Part shown: in pieces, positions 7,050-14,019 of the stretch
How positions within the stretch are numbered: the first letter of the stretch is position 1
Layout: each line of letters starts with the position of its first letter
Assembly: GCA_013815395.1 (NCBI GenBank)
Contig: JACDGH010000011.1
Location: forward strand, 1 to 15,047
Origin: Parachlamydiaceae bacterium
GTDB lineage: Bacteria; Chlamydiota; Chlamydiia; Chlamydiales; Parachlamydiaceae
DNA: 15,047 nt
Direction of reading: 5' to 3'
Position numbers and translations under genes: made by a program
Notes under the pieces: model-generated
What the model saw: the letters and a program-made list of their open reading frames with translations, nothing else
What the model was told of the DNA's origin: nothing
Databases searched by the model: none

Positions 7050-9293
7050 ATGACAAATTCATTAGAAACAATAAATTTCTTAAACCCAAAAGAAATAAAT
7101 AGCAAGGCAATCCCTACTTCTACTGAAAATCAAAAATTTGGTACTTTTTTAGGTGTCTATGTGCCGTGTATTTTAATGCTCTTTGGAGTCATCATCTTTC
7201 TTAGGCTGGGCTGGATTGTAGGTCTAGTGGGATTGAGCGAAACCTTAATCATTATTACATTGGCAGCTTCAATAGCTTTAGTAACTACTCTTTCGATGTC
7301 ATCTATAGCCACAAATACAGAAATTGGCAAGGGGGGCATTTATTACATGCTTTCCCGTTCTCTTGGAATAGAAATCGGAGTGGGCATTGGAATGCCACTA
7401 TTCTTTAGACAATCTTTATCAATTGCCTTTTGTTGCATCGGCTTTGCAGAATCTCTACACGATCTCATCCCCTCTTGGCCGATCACTAATATTGGCATCG
7501 GCGCTTTAGTAGTTTTAAGTATTCTAGCATATAGTTCCGTCCGAGGAGCTTTAAAAGTTCAAGTAGGAATTTTTATTGCTATCGCCGCTTCACTGGTTTC
7601 TTTATTTACGGGAACTGATTTGACACCTATCGCACCTGAAACTTTCACTCCACCAGCTTTAACTAATTTAGGTTTTTGGGTTGTATTTGCCATTTTTTTC
7701 CCTGCTATGACAGGTATGGAATCGAGCGTTTCCCTTTCAGGGGATTTGAAAAAGCCTGCCCGTTCATTGCCTATAGGTACAATAGGTGCAATTTTGAGCG
7801 CCTATCTGATCTATGTAGCTATTAGTATATTTTTAGCCTATAAAGTGCCTGGAGAAAGACTTCAAAATGATCCTTTAATTATGCAGGATCTTGCCCGCAT
7901 CCCTTCCCTCATTATTGTTGGAATCTGGGGCGCCACCCTTTCAAGTGCTTTGGGTGGGCTTTTAGCAGCACCAAGAACATTACAAGCGATCGCAGAAGAT
8001 GGGATGGCCCCAAAAATTTTCGCTAAAACATTTGGAGCCATGTCTGAACCCAGAATAGCAACTTTAGCAACTTGTTCGATTGCCTTGGCAGGAACGTATT
8101 TTGGTAGTGTGAATATTCTTGCACCATTGCTAACAATGATCTCCCTTATCTCCTATTGCGTCCTTAATCTTTCCGCTGGAATGGAAACCTTAATGGCTAA
8201 TCCAAGCTGGAGACCCCGTTTTCGCATACATTGGGCCATCTCCTTAACCGGCGCGCTAGCTTGTCTGATCACAATGCTAATGATTGATGTTGGAACGGCT
8301 TTGGTATCGATATTCTTAATTGCTGCCTTATACTTTTTTGTTAAAGCGAAAAAATTTGAATCGAATTGGTCTGATATTCGAGATGGATTATTGCTTTTCT
8401 TTTCGCGATTTGCAATTTATAAATTAGCAACTGATAATAGCCCATCCAAATCATGGCGTCCCCACTTCTTAGTGTTCACCGGTGCCACAGATGATCATTC
8501 CGGGTTATTAGTAAAATTTGCTCAAGGAATTAGCCAAAGTAAAGGCTTTTTAACCACAGCTTCTTTCATTACCCCTGGATCAAATTTATTAAGAGAGGAT
8601 CTTGTCAGCTCTTTATCTAACATGTTTAAAGAGGAGAAAATTCACTCTTTAGTCCAAGTTAAGGAAGCAGACACTGTCACGCTGGGAATGCAATCTATGA
8701 TTGATAACTACGGCATTGGCCCTCTTAATCCAAATACTATCGTGTTTGGAGGTATCAAGAAGGAAAATGAATCCATCGATTTTATCAAGATGTTAAGACT
8801 TGCCTATGCGCAACACAAAAATATCGTCATATTAAATAAGACTGAAAAAGATTTTTTACGTAAAAATATTCATATTTGGTGGGATGATAGTTCGCAGTGC
8901 AATTCTGAGCTGATGCTGGTCTTAGGTTATATGTTGCAAATGGATAAATCTAGAAAAAACACTCGCTTGCGCATCAAGGCCACAGTTTCTAATGAGATGG
9001 ATCGCAAGAGAAAACTGGAAGAGCTTGAACAGATTAGTCTGGAAAAAAGATTGCCTTTAGACATCGATGTCTATGTATCCGTCAATGAGGCTGAAAATCG
9101 CCTCAGTTTTGTTAAGGAATTTTCAAAAGAGGCCGATATTATTTTCTTAGGACTAAAGTCCCCACCAAGCGATCTGAATAAAGTAGAAGATTATATGCTT
9201 TATCTTCAAGATCTTACTATGTCTGGTGAGGGTTTACCCTTAGCATTTGTGTTGAGCTCTGAAAACACTCCCTTAAGAAGTGTTTTAGAATAA
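7050..9293 (+). CDS. Cation-chloride cotransporter family (SLC12/CCC-like, APC superfamily) transporter
   Basis: Predicted inner-membrane cotransporter resembling Na-K-Cl/K-Cl cotransporters, 747 aa. Signatures in order: GTFLGVYVPCILMLFGVIIFLR (TM1, 31-52), SMSSIATNTEIGKGGIYYMLSRSLG (82-106), FFPAMTGMESSVSLSGDLKKPARSLPIGT (216-244) and SALGGLLAAPRTLQAIAEDG (299-318). These are the most conserved blocks of the family. About 12 membrane segments fit between 34 and 432. From about 435 onward there is a soluble C-terminal domain of ~310 residues with Rossmann-like hydrophobic strands (HFLVFTGA, NIVILNK, ADIIFLGL), comparable to the regulatory domain of SLC12 proteins but shorter. The start is supported by GGGAGG three bases before ATG. 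Single-gene unit with a following terminator. Likely role: ion or osmotic balance; the transported ions cannot be read from sequence. Confidence 0.9.
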   Translation: MTNSLETINFLNPKEINSKAIPTSTENQKFGTFLGVYVPCILMLFGVIIFLRLGWIVGLVGLSETLIIITLAASIALVTTLSMSSIATNTEIGKGGIYYMLSRSLGIEIGVGIGMPLFFRQSLSIAFCCIGFAESLHDLIPSWPITNIGIGALVVLSILAYSSVRGALKVQVGIFIAIAASLVSLFTGTDLTPIAPETFTPPALTNLGFWVVFAIFFPAMTGMESSVSLSGDLKKPARSLPIGTIGAILSAYLIYVAISIFLAYKVPGERLQNDPLIMQDLARIPSLIIVGIWGATLSSALGGLLAAPRTLQAIAEDGMAPKIFAKTFGAMSEPRIATLATCSIALAGTYFGSVNILAPLLTMISLISYCVLNLSAGMETLMANPSWRPRFRIHWAISLTGALACLITMLMIDVGTALVSIFLIAALYFFVKAKKFESNWSDIRDGLLLFFSRFAIYKLATDNSPSKSWRPHFLVFTGATDDHSGLLVKFAQGISQSKGFLTTASFITPGSNLLREDLVSSLSNMFKEEKIHSLVQVKEADTVTLGMQSMIDNYGIGPLNPNTIVFGGIKKENESIDFIKMLRLAYAQHKNIVILNKTEKDFLRKNIHIWWDDSSQCNSELMLVLGYMLQMDKSRKNTRLRIKATVSNEMDRKRKLEELEQISLEKRLPLDIDVYVSVNEAENRLSFVKEFSKEADIIFLGLKSPPSDLNKVEDYMLYLQDLTMSGEGLPLAFVLSSENTPLRSVLE

Positions 9294-9311
9294 AAATATT
9301 TTTAAAATTAT

Positions 9312-9343
9312 GGGGGTTCGGAATGAAATCAATCCGAGCCCCC
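9312..9343 (+). terminator. GC-rich terminator hairpin after the transporter gene
   Basis: GGGGGTTCGGA (9312-9322) pairs over its full 11 bases with TCCGAGCCCCC (9333-9343), with one G-U pair and a ten-base loop, 18 bp after the stop codon. The 3' flank AGTTATATTT is only moderately T-rich, so termination is likely but may be partial. Confidence 0.65.
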
Positions 9344-9394
9344 AGTTATATTTAAACCCATTCTAAATTAATTATTTATAATATTTATAAAATC

Positions 9395-9422
9395 CCTTAT
9401 AGTTAAATTTAAAGCTATAAGG
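9395..9422 (+). promoter_or_regulatory. Inverted repeat overlapping the ribosome-binding site of the next gene
   Basis: CCTTATAG (9395-9402) and CTATAAGG (9415-9422) are exact reverse complements around a 12-base spacer that is itself partly palindromic. The right arm contains the AAGG of the Shine-Dalgarno AAGGAG (9419-9424) for the gene starting at 9430. In RNA this weak A/U-rich hairpin would hide the ribosome site. As DNA it could be an operator. Confidence 0.4.
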
Positions 9423-9429
9423 AGATTAT

Positions 9430-10317
9430 ATGCATCAGATTTCATTGTCAGATAGACTACGCGGGGCTGTTTTAGGACAATTCATTGGGGGAGCAGTTTC
9501 TGATAAGACTCGCAGTTTTACACAATACAACGATGCAGCTTTATTACTCCTTCACTCTCTAAAAGATCAACATGGCTTTTCTGCAAGAGATTTCGGTAGA
9601 CGCTTTGTAGAAAAATTTGCTTCCCCGGCTTATATTCATTCCAAGAATAAAACAGCAAGTGAGACTATTGAAAATTACTTTCTTTCTTTAGAAGAAGGGC
9701 ACCCCGACCTTGGATATGAATTTCAAGGTGGTGCAAATACAGCCGATATAGATACAGCCACGCGTCTAGCACCTGTTGTTGCGATTTATTGGGACGATCC
9801 AAAATTACTTGCCATTGTAGATAAAGTCACGCGCGTGACACAAAATAATGAGCTTGCAGTTGCTTATATGCGCAGCTACACACGCATCCTATGCGCCTTA
9901 TTTCAGGGAGAGCAACTACCCCTAATCTTTATTAATGAGAGCAAGTCCGTAACCAATGACACGCCTATTGATCTTCATGTTCGAAAAAAAGTTAAGGAAG
10001 CTATAGACCTTGAAGCAAAAAGTATTGGTGAAGCTTCGAAGCAATTAGGAAACGGTTCTTATTTAGATCAAAGCTATCCATTAGCTATTCATTCTGCATT
10101 AAAAAATGCACAGTCATTTGAAAATGGAATTTTAGATTCCACTTCTGCAGGAGGCGACAGCATTGGACGTGCCGCGCTTATAGGTTCCTGGCTCGGAGCC
10201 CATCTAGGAATACCCAACATTCCACATGGGGATCTTATTAACCATACAGAGATCGAAAAAGATACAGAAGTACTTTTAAACATCCAAACATTCAGAAGTT
10301 CAGAGCGAATTTTATAG
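9430..10317 (+). CDS. ADP-ribosylglycohydrolase-fold protein, J1-crystallin/SelJ-like subtype
   Basis: 295-aa, all-helical ARH-fold protein. Visible: RLRGAVLGQFIGG (9-21, the usual GaLlGqaiGDA block), RLAPVVAIYWDD (112-123), TRVTQNNELAVAY (134-146) and AGGDSIGRAALIGSWLGAHLG (240-260) followed by IPNIP. True ADP-ribosylhydrolases carry GDA near the start, a TDDT motif, and GGDTDT near the end for two Mg ions. Here these read GGA, QYNDA and GGDSIG, so several metal-binding Asp are absent. The TQNNE and GGDS-R patterns resemble the J1-crystallin/selenoprotein J branch, whose activity is not well defined. Start is fixed by AAGGAG five bases before ATG. It appears to be a single-gene unit. Hydrolysis of ADP-ribose links should not be assumed. 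Confidence 0.78.
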   Translation: MHQISLSDRLRGAVLGQFIGGAVSDKTRSFTQYNDAALLLLHSLKDQHGFSARDFGRRFVEKFASPAYIHSKNKTASETIENYFLSLEEGHPDLGYEFQGGANTADIDTATRLAPVVAIYWDDPKLLAIVDKVTRVTQNNELAVAYMRSYTRILCALFQGEQLPLIFINESKSVTNDTPIDLHVRKKVKEAIDLEAKSIGEASKQLGNGSYLDQSYPLAIHSALKNAQSFENGILDSTSAGGDSIGRAALIGSWLGAHLGIPNIPHGDLINHTEIEKDTEVLLNIQTFRSSERIL

Positions 10318-10324
10318 CCAATTA

Positions 10325-10388
10325 ATCACACTTACATGAAATGACCTACAGCATTCAGCGTAGGTTAATCCACTGCAGCAGGGACATG
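10325..10388 (-). pseudogene. SEC-C zinc-motif remnant, diverged copy of the 5' end of the deformylase-fusion gene
   Basis: These 64 bases align without gaps to 11421-11484, the start of the YchJ-deformylase gene, at roughly 80% identity by hand count. On the minus strand the frame still reads CPCCSGLTYAECCRSFH against CPCCSGRPYTACCRPFH in the intact gene; all Cys and the His are kept. A 29-codon frame (GTG at 10401, stop at 10314-10312) surrounds it, overlapping the 3' end of the upstream plus-strand gene, but there is no Shine-Dalgarno. Most likely a leftover of a duplicated SEC-C module; a functional zinc micropeptide is a remote alternative. Confidence 0.6.
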
Positions 10389-10462
10389 ATGAAAGTGGCA
10401 CAAGGCAGAAAGGGCCGGCAGTTTATTAAGTAAAAATTTCCTCTGAGCGATTTGGATTTTCG

Positions 10463-10530
10463 CCTCCTTGATATGCGGAAAGCAGGAAGAGACGCCCCGG
10501 CCACCTTATTTGAGGCAATATTTTTTGATT
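10463..10530 (-). repeat. Intergenic repeat, copy 1 (inverted relative to copy 2)
   Basis: Read on the minus strand this begins at the stop codon of the deformylase-fusion gene: AATCAAAAAA, three bases, TGCCTCAAATAAGGT, a variable middle of 18 bases, then TGCTTTCCGCATATCAAGGAGG. The 10-, 15- and 22-base blocks are identical to copy 2 at 13867-13933. Possible degenerate continuation of the element runs down to about 10434 (AAAAATTTCCTCTGA). It lies between convergent genes. Confidence 0.8.
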
Positions 10531-11503
10531 AATTGTTTGACATTCTTTTTTCTAGAATTTTCAGTAAAGGGGTTAGTTTTAATCTTTCTTCAGTATCTAG
10601 GCGATCAATAAAAAGCACCCCATCTATATGATCATTTTCATGCATAATTACACGCGCTTCCCATCCTGAAAAGCCAGTTTTTATTAGTTTTCCGTCTATA
10701 GAAGTATACTCTACAGTGATTTCCTTTGGACGTTCAATCGAAGCGCGAATAGTTGGGATAGATAAGCACCCTTCTGATGCTTTCCACGTTTCATTGCTAA
10801 GCAATGAAAGTTTTGGGTTAATAAAAACTTTGATTTCGCTTGTTTCAATTTTATTTTGCTCTGTTTCGATGGGTGTTTTTATGATAAAAAGTCTTAAGGA
10901 ATGATGCACTTGAGGAGCTGCTAAACCAATTCCGTCACATGCGTTCAGAGTTTCAATCATTTCTTCTACAAGTTTTTGTATATCACTTGTAATTTCAATA
11001 ATAGATTCGGCTTTTTTTGTTAAAATGGAATCGCCATAATAAGCAAAAGGTAGGACCTTCAGCGGCCCGGTATTGACCAATTTTGGCGCATACCCTTGAG
11101 CTAAATGACCATTACGGTAAAACCAATGATTATCGATTTTTTCGAAATAGCTTCTTTCGGTAAAAGTAGCGTCACGATTATCTTGGGATAGATAAGCTGT
11201 AAAAGTTACTGCTGCTAAAGCTTTGTTTTCTTTAAAATCAAGGATTTCAAGTTTCTGAAAAGTAGAATTTCGCGAAAATTGAGAGATACTACGTTTCCAT
11301 GAAAATTTATTATCCGAAAATTGAGGGCTGGCGGGGTGTGTGGTAGCTACAATGTATTCAGGAATGTTTAATACATATGCAGTATATCTCGAACGCATCA
11401 ATAGTTGAGCATTTTCGGGTATCACACCTCTATGAAATGGCCTACAGCATGCAGTATAAGGTCTTCCACTGCAGCACGGGCATGAATTTGCAAGATCAGT
11501 CAT
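10529..11503 (-). CDS. Fusion of YchJ/SEC-C-type N-terminal module and peptide deformylase
   Basis: 324 aa in two parts. Residues 1-140: SEC-C zinc motif CPCCSG...CC...H (C8, C10, C19 or C20, H24) followed by a YchJ-like domain with LLMRSRYTAYVLNIPEYIVATTHP and WFYRNGHL. Residues 148-324: complete peptide deformylase with motif 1 GIGLAAPQ (191-198), motif 2 EGCLSIP (244-250, metal ligand C246) and motif 3 HENDH (H288, E289, H292). Deformylase removes the formyl group from nascent N-termini at the ribosome exit and needs exactly these residues, so it should be active. YchJ proteins are small and of unclear role; SEC-C motifs bind zinc and, in SecA, SecB or ribosomes. The fusion could place deformylase on nascent chains (inference). 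Both halves lie in one uninterrupted frame. GGGGAG sits four bases before ATG. A second deformylase elsewhere in the genome is possible. Confidence 0.9.
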   Translation of the reverse strand: MTDLANSCPCCSGRPYTACCRPFHRGVIPENAQLLMRSRYTAYVLNIPEYIVATTHPASPQFSDNKFSWKRSISQFSRNSTFQKLEILDFKENKALAAVTFTAYLSQDNRDATFTERSYFEKIDNHWFYRNGHLAQGYAPKLVNTGPLKVLPFAYYGDSILTKKAESIIEITSDIQKLVEEMIETLNACDGIGLAAPQVHHSLRLFIIKTPIETEQNKIETSEIKVFINPKLSLLSNETWKASEGCLSIPTIRASIERPKEITVEYTSIDGKLIKTGFSGWEARVIMHENDHIDGVLFIDRLDTEERLKLTPLLKILEKRMSNN

Positions 11504-11692
11504 CTTTCTCCCCTTGCTTCAATCTTAATTTAGTATGTTGAATATCTAGAAAAATTGCACTTATATTCTTAGAATATTGAGATGGAGCTAAGATGTGAGA
11601 AAAAAATTATTAGCCGATCTGTTGATTATAAAACATTAAAACTGTTGTTTGAAATTGAGTATCTAAAAACGCTAACAGATGCAAATATTGAC

Positions 11693-11721
11693 TTGATTAC
11701 TATTTTCATTTTGGCTAATAT
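11693..11721 (+). promoter_or_regulatory. Predicted sigma70-type promoter of the PadR-oxygenase unit
   Basis: TTGATT (11693-11698) and TAATAT (11716-11721) are separated by 17 bases, a good match to -35/-10 boxes. Transcription would start near 11728, about 35 bases before the PadR ATG. The -10 box overlaps the left arm of the adjoining dyad. Confidence 0.55.
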
Positions 11722-11739
11722 ATATCAGTCTGATATATA
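11719..11739. promoter_or_regulatory. 21-bp dyad, probable PadR operator
   Basis: TATATATCAG and CTGATATATA are perfect inverted 10-base arms around a single T. The dyad covers the end of the -10 box and the predicted transcription start, 23 bp before the PadR start codon. PadR repressors bind such symmetric sites at their own promoters, so autorepression is the simplest reading. Confidence 0.6.
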
Positions 11740-11762
11740 AATCAACCCATTCATGGAAACTT

Positions 11763-12344
11763 ATGGCTAAAAGCAATAAAAGTCGATATGCAATTTTGGG
11801 AATGTTGTCATTGATTCCAAACAGTTCAGGATATGATATCAAAAAACTAATGGAATCAAGCACTCAATATTTTTGGAAGGAAACATTTAGTTCAATCTAT
11901 CCAGTTTTGCAAGAACTTGAAAAAGATGGGCTTATTTTGCGGCAAGAAAACCACCCTTCAAAAAATGATCGTCAACGCCATCTTTATTTTCTCTCATCTC
12001 AAGGAAAGCACGTTTTAGAAGAATGGTTAGCTAAACCGGCTGAATTAGAGCAAGGCCGCAATGAGCTTTTGCTTAAACTTTTCTTTGGCGATATTGTGCC
12101 TCCTTCGATTAGTCGACAGCATTTAGAGGAATATCAGAGTATTCTAAAAGAAAAAAAGACGGTCTATTTGGAAATTCAAGACAAATTACAACGTGAACAC
12201 GAGCAAGAAACAGGATTGCCCTACTGGTTGATAACGTTGGATTTTGGAATTAGACAAATTGATGCAGCTATAGATTGGTGCGAAAGCACTTCACAAAAAC
12301 TTTATAAACTAGAAAAAGGCGCCTCATATGTGGAAAAAATCTAA
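11763..12344 (+). CDS. PadR-family transcriptional regulator
   Basis: 193 aa. Residues 6-85 form the PadR winged-helix domain: RYAILGMLSLIPNSSGYDIKKLME, then WKETFSSIYPVLQELEKDGLI, which is the recognition helix and wing entry, and RQRHLYFLSSQGKHVLEEWL. Residues 95-185 match the VirR/AphA-like C-terminal helical dimerisation domain (LLLKLFFGDI ... LDFGIRQIDAAIDWCE). Such proteins are ligand-responsive repressors, often of detoxification, phenolic or transport genes. The ATG has only a weak GGAAA upstream; an ATG nine bases earlier leads straight to a stop. The 3' end overlaps the next gene by 17 nt, so both are almost certainly one transcript and the oxygenase is the likely target together with the regulator itself. 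Confidence 0.88.
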   Translation: MAKSNKSRYAILGMLSLIPNSSGYDIKKLMESSTQYFWKETFSSIYPVLQELEKDGLILRQENHPSKNDRQRHLYFLSSQGKHVLEEWLAKPAELEQGRNELLLKLFFGDIVPPSISRQHLEEYQSILKEKKTVYLEIQDKLQREHEQETGLPYWLITLDFGIRQIDAAIDWCESTSQKLYKLEKGASYVEKI

Positions 12345-13392
12345 ATTTATTATTTTTGCAATTTTACTTTTGCCAATTTTATTATCGATATTTTCGGCTA
12401 AAAAAGCATCTTTTCCTTTGAAATTAGCAATAGAGCGAGAAGAAACAGAAAAATCATTACAAGTCGAAGGCAAATTTCCTGATTGGCTAGAAGGTGTTTT
12501 AGTTCGCAATAGCTCCATCCCCATTTATCAAGATGGAAAACAAGTTTCGCATGAATTTGATGGGCTTGCGATGTTGCATGGTTTTGCTTTTAACAAGGGA
12601 GAAGTTTTTTACACAAATCGCTTTCTTAATTCTCAGCAGCATGACGCTGTTGTCAACAAAGGCTCTTCTCAGTATGGAGGGTTTGCCACGCAACCTTCCT
12701 TCTTTCAAAAAGTAAAAGATTTTTTCACCTCTTCCAGTCAATGGGTAAATAATGCCTCCGTCAATGTGTTTAAATATGGAAATCATTATGTTGCCTTAAC
12801 AGAGATTCCATTGCCGGCATGCTTTGATCTTAAAACACTCAATACCTTAGGTTCTTTTAATTACCAAGACACTTTACCTAAGGGCAAATGCATGGAGTCA
12901 GCACATCCGCATTTAGATGCTTCAACAAATGAAATTTTTAATTGTATTGTTGAATTTGGTCGTCAAAGTTACTACATATTTTATCGAATGAGAGAAGGCT
13001 CCCCCATTAGAGAAGTGATTGCAAAAGTGCCTGTCGACACACCTTCTTATATGCATAGCTTTGCAATGACGGAACACTATCTAATTTTAACAGAGTTTCC
13101 GTTCTTCGTCAGCCCCATTGACTTATTAATTAAAAATAAGCCTTTTATACACAATTTTACCTGGCAACCTGAAAAAGGCACACGGTTTCTTGTTATCGAT
13201 AGAAACTCTGGAAAAGTCGTTTCTCAAGCTGTGACAGAACCATTCTTTAGTTTCCACCATGCGAATGCTTATGAAATAGAAAATGGAAATGAAGTTGTCA
13301 TAGATATCGCGGCATTTTCTGACATTTCCTTATGCCCTTTCCCCAAGCCTCAACTTCTCCAAAAAATGAATCTGGTTGGCAGCGAAGATTAA
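12328..13392 (+). CDS. Carotenoid cleavage oxygenase family, N-terminal part (frameshifted gene)
   Basis: First 354 codons of a carotenoid/retinal-type cleavage oxygenase, a seven-bladed propeller Fe(II) enzyme that splits double bonds of carotenoids, apocarotenals or stilbenes. Residues 6-23 are a hydrophobic membrane anchor or signal (FIIFAILLLPILLSIFSA), uncommon in the family. Three of the four iron-binding His are visible: AHPH (H193), MHSFAMT (H243) and FHHANAYE (H310 or H311). Other family blocks: GVLVRN (56-61), HEFDGLAMLHGFAF (75-88), FLVIDRNSG (287-295). The frame runs into a stop at 13390 after the unrelated tail MNLVGSED; the true continuation lies in the frame one base back. It overlaps the PadR gene by 17 nt; AAGG lies nine bases before ATG. 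The gene is either broken or rescued by slippage or a sequencing error. Confidence 0.85.
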   Translation: MWKKSKFIIFAILLLPILLSIFSAKKASFPLKLAIEREETEKSLQVEGKFPDWLEGVLVRNSSIPIYQDGKQVSHEFDGLAMLHGFAFNKGEVFYTNRFLNSQQHDAVVNKGSSQYGGFATQPSFFQKVKDFFTSSSQWVNNASVNVFKYGNHYVALTEIPLPACFDLKTLNTLGSFNYQDTLPKGKCMESAHPHLDASTNEIFNCIVEFGRQSYYIFYRMREGSPIREVIAKVPVDTPSYMHSFAMTEHYLILTEFPFFVSPIDLLIKNKPFIHNFTWQPEKGTRFLVIDRNSGKVVSQAVTEPFFSFHHANAYEIENGNEVVIDIAAFSDISLCPFPKPQLLQKMNLVGSED

Positions 13393-13862
13393 TGCGTTAT
13401 CACCTTTCACTCAATAATCATGAAATTCTGCCTGAGATACTATTGGAGAAGAATGTAGAATTTCCTCGGCTTGATGATAAGCTTGATGGGAAGTACTATC
13501 AGTACCTATACATGACAATTTCAGAAGATTCAACTAATAATTTTTTAAAAGAAAAAAAAACAGGGTTAGGCAAGTTTGATTTGGTAACAAAACAGCTTAA
13601 AACATGGTTCCAAAATGATTGCACTGCAGTCGAACCCATTTTTATTTCTTCTCCCACTTCGAAAGATGAAGATGAAGGTGTGATTCTGACCGTCATCTAT
13701 GAAGAAGTCAATAAACGTTCCTATCTATTGGCTTTGGATGGTCAATCATTTTTTGAAATTGCGCGCGCAGAACTTCCATGGCATATTCCTGGTAGTTTTC
13801 ACGGGCAATATTTCTATGAAAACGTCTTCTATCCATTAGAACTCAAAAAGGAACTACTTTAA
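13332..13862 (+). CDS. Carotenoid cleavage oxygenase family, C-terminal part (frameshifted gene)
   Basis: Continuation of the oxygenase in the -1 frame. The stretch from WQRRLMRYHLSL (13377 onward) fits the blade that follows the third His, and IPGSFHGQYF near the end carries the fourth iron-ligand His (codon 13800-13802), matching the family's P-x-GFHG-type ending. With both frames joined the protein would be about 510 residues, the normal family length, and would hold all four His. The ATG at 13332 is only the first Met in this frame; it has no ribosome site, and its first ~12 residues are out-of-frame shadow of the upstream part. Independent translation is unlikely. The coding stretch shows no other stop or shift, so any break is recent. 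Confidence 0.8.
   Translation: MPFPQASTSPKNESGWQRRLMRYHLSLNNHEILPEILLEKNVEFPRLDDKLDGKYYQYLYMTISEDSTNNFLKEKKTGLGKFDLVTKQLKTWFQNDCTAVEPIFISSPTSKDEDEGVILTVIYEEVNKRSYLLALDGQSFFEIARAELPWHIPGSFHGQYFYENVFYPLELKKELL
13361..13366 (+). other. A6 run at the frameshift point
   Basis: Six A bases sit where the oxygenase frame changes. Upstream reading is CAA AAA ATG; adding one A, or slipping back one base, leads into the open frame with GWQRRLMRYHLSL and the fourth His. It is the only homopolymer in the ~50-nt window where both frames are open, hence the likeliest place for an indel, a sequencing error or slippage. Confidence 0.6.
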
Positions 13863-13866
13863 CAAA

Positions 13867-14019
13867 AATCAAAAAAGACTGCCTCAAATAAGGTAGCCAG
13901 GGCTCTCGCACTGCTTTCCGCATATCAAGGAGGAAAAAAGCACAAAACGCCGCTTAAAGTTTTTTTTGTCGGGCTGGAAATCCAGACCCTTACCCTCTTT
14001 GTTTGAGGCGATCTTTTTT
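13867..14019 (+). repeat. Intergenic repeat, copy 2, with 23-base terminal inverted repeats
   Basis: Starts five bases after the oxygenase stop. Bases 13867-13933 match copy 1 (10530-10463, minus strand). The left end 13871-13893 (AAAAAAGACTGCCTCAAATAAGG) pairs with 13997-14019 over the whole length, with one mismatch and three G-U pairs, and the right arm runs into eight T at 14014-14021. Inside is a small hairpin, GGGCTGG/CCAGACCC with an AAAT loop (13971-13989), and a separate T8 stretch near 13960. It could be a bidirectional terminator between convergent genes, a MITE-like element or a structured RNA of about 150 nt; the sequence does not decide between these. Confidence 0.75.

Noticed and set aside
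11672..11863. Minus-strand 63-codon frame across the PadR promoter
   Set aside because: It covers the promoter/operator and the PadR winged-helix codons; no ribosome site or homology pattern.
12499..12786. Minus-strand 95-codon frame inside the oxygenase gene
   Set aside because: The opposite strand encodes clear oxygenase motifs across the same bases.
13360..13367. Classical programmed -1 frameshift site
   Set aside because: The run is C-AAAAAA-T, not a full X-XXY-YYZ heptamer in the reading frame, and I see no strong downstream pseudoknot; simple indel or slippage is likelier.
10463..13933. Insertion sequence or transposase-bearing transposon
   Set aside because: No transposase or integrase frame exists between the inverted repeats; only the deformylase fusion, PadR and oxygenase are present.
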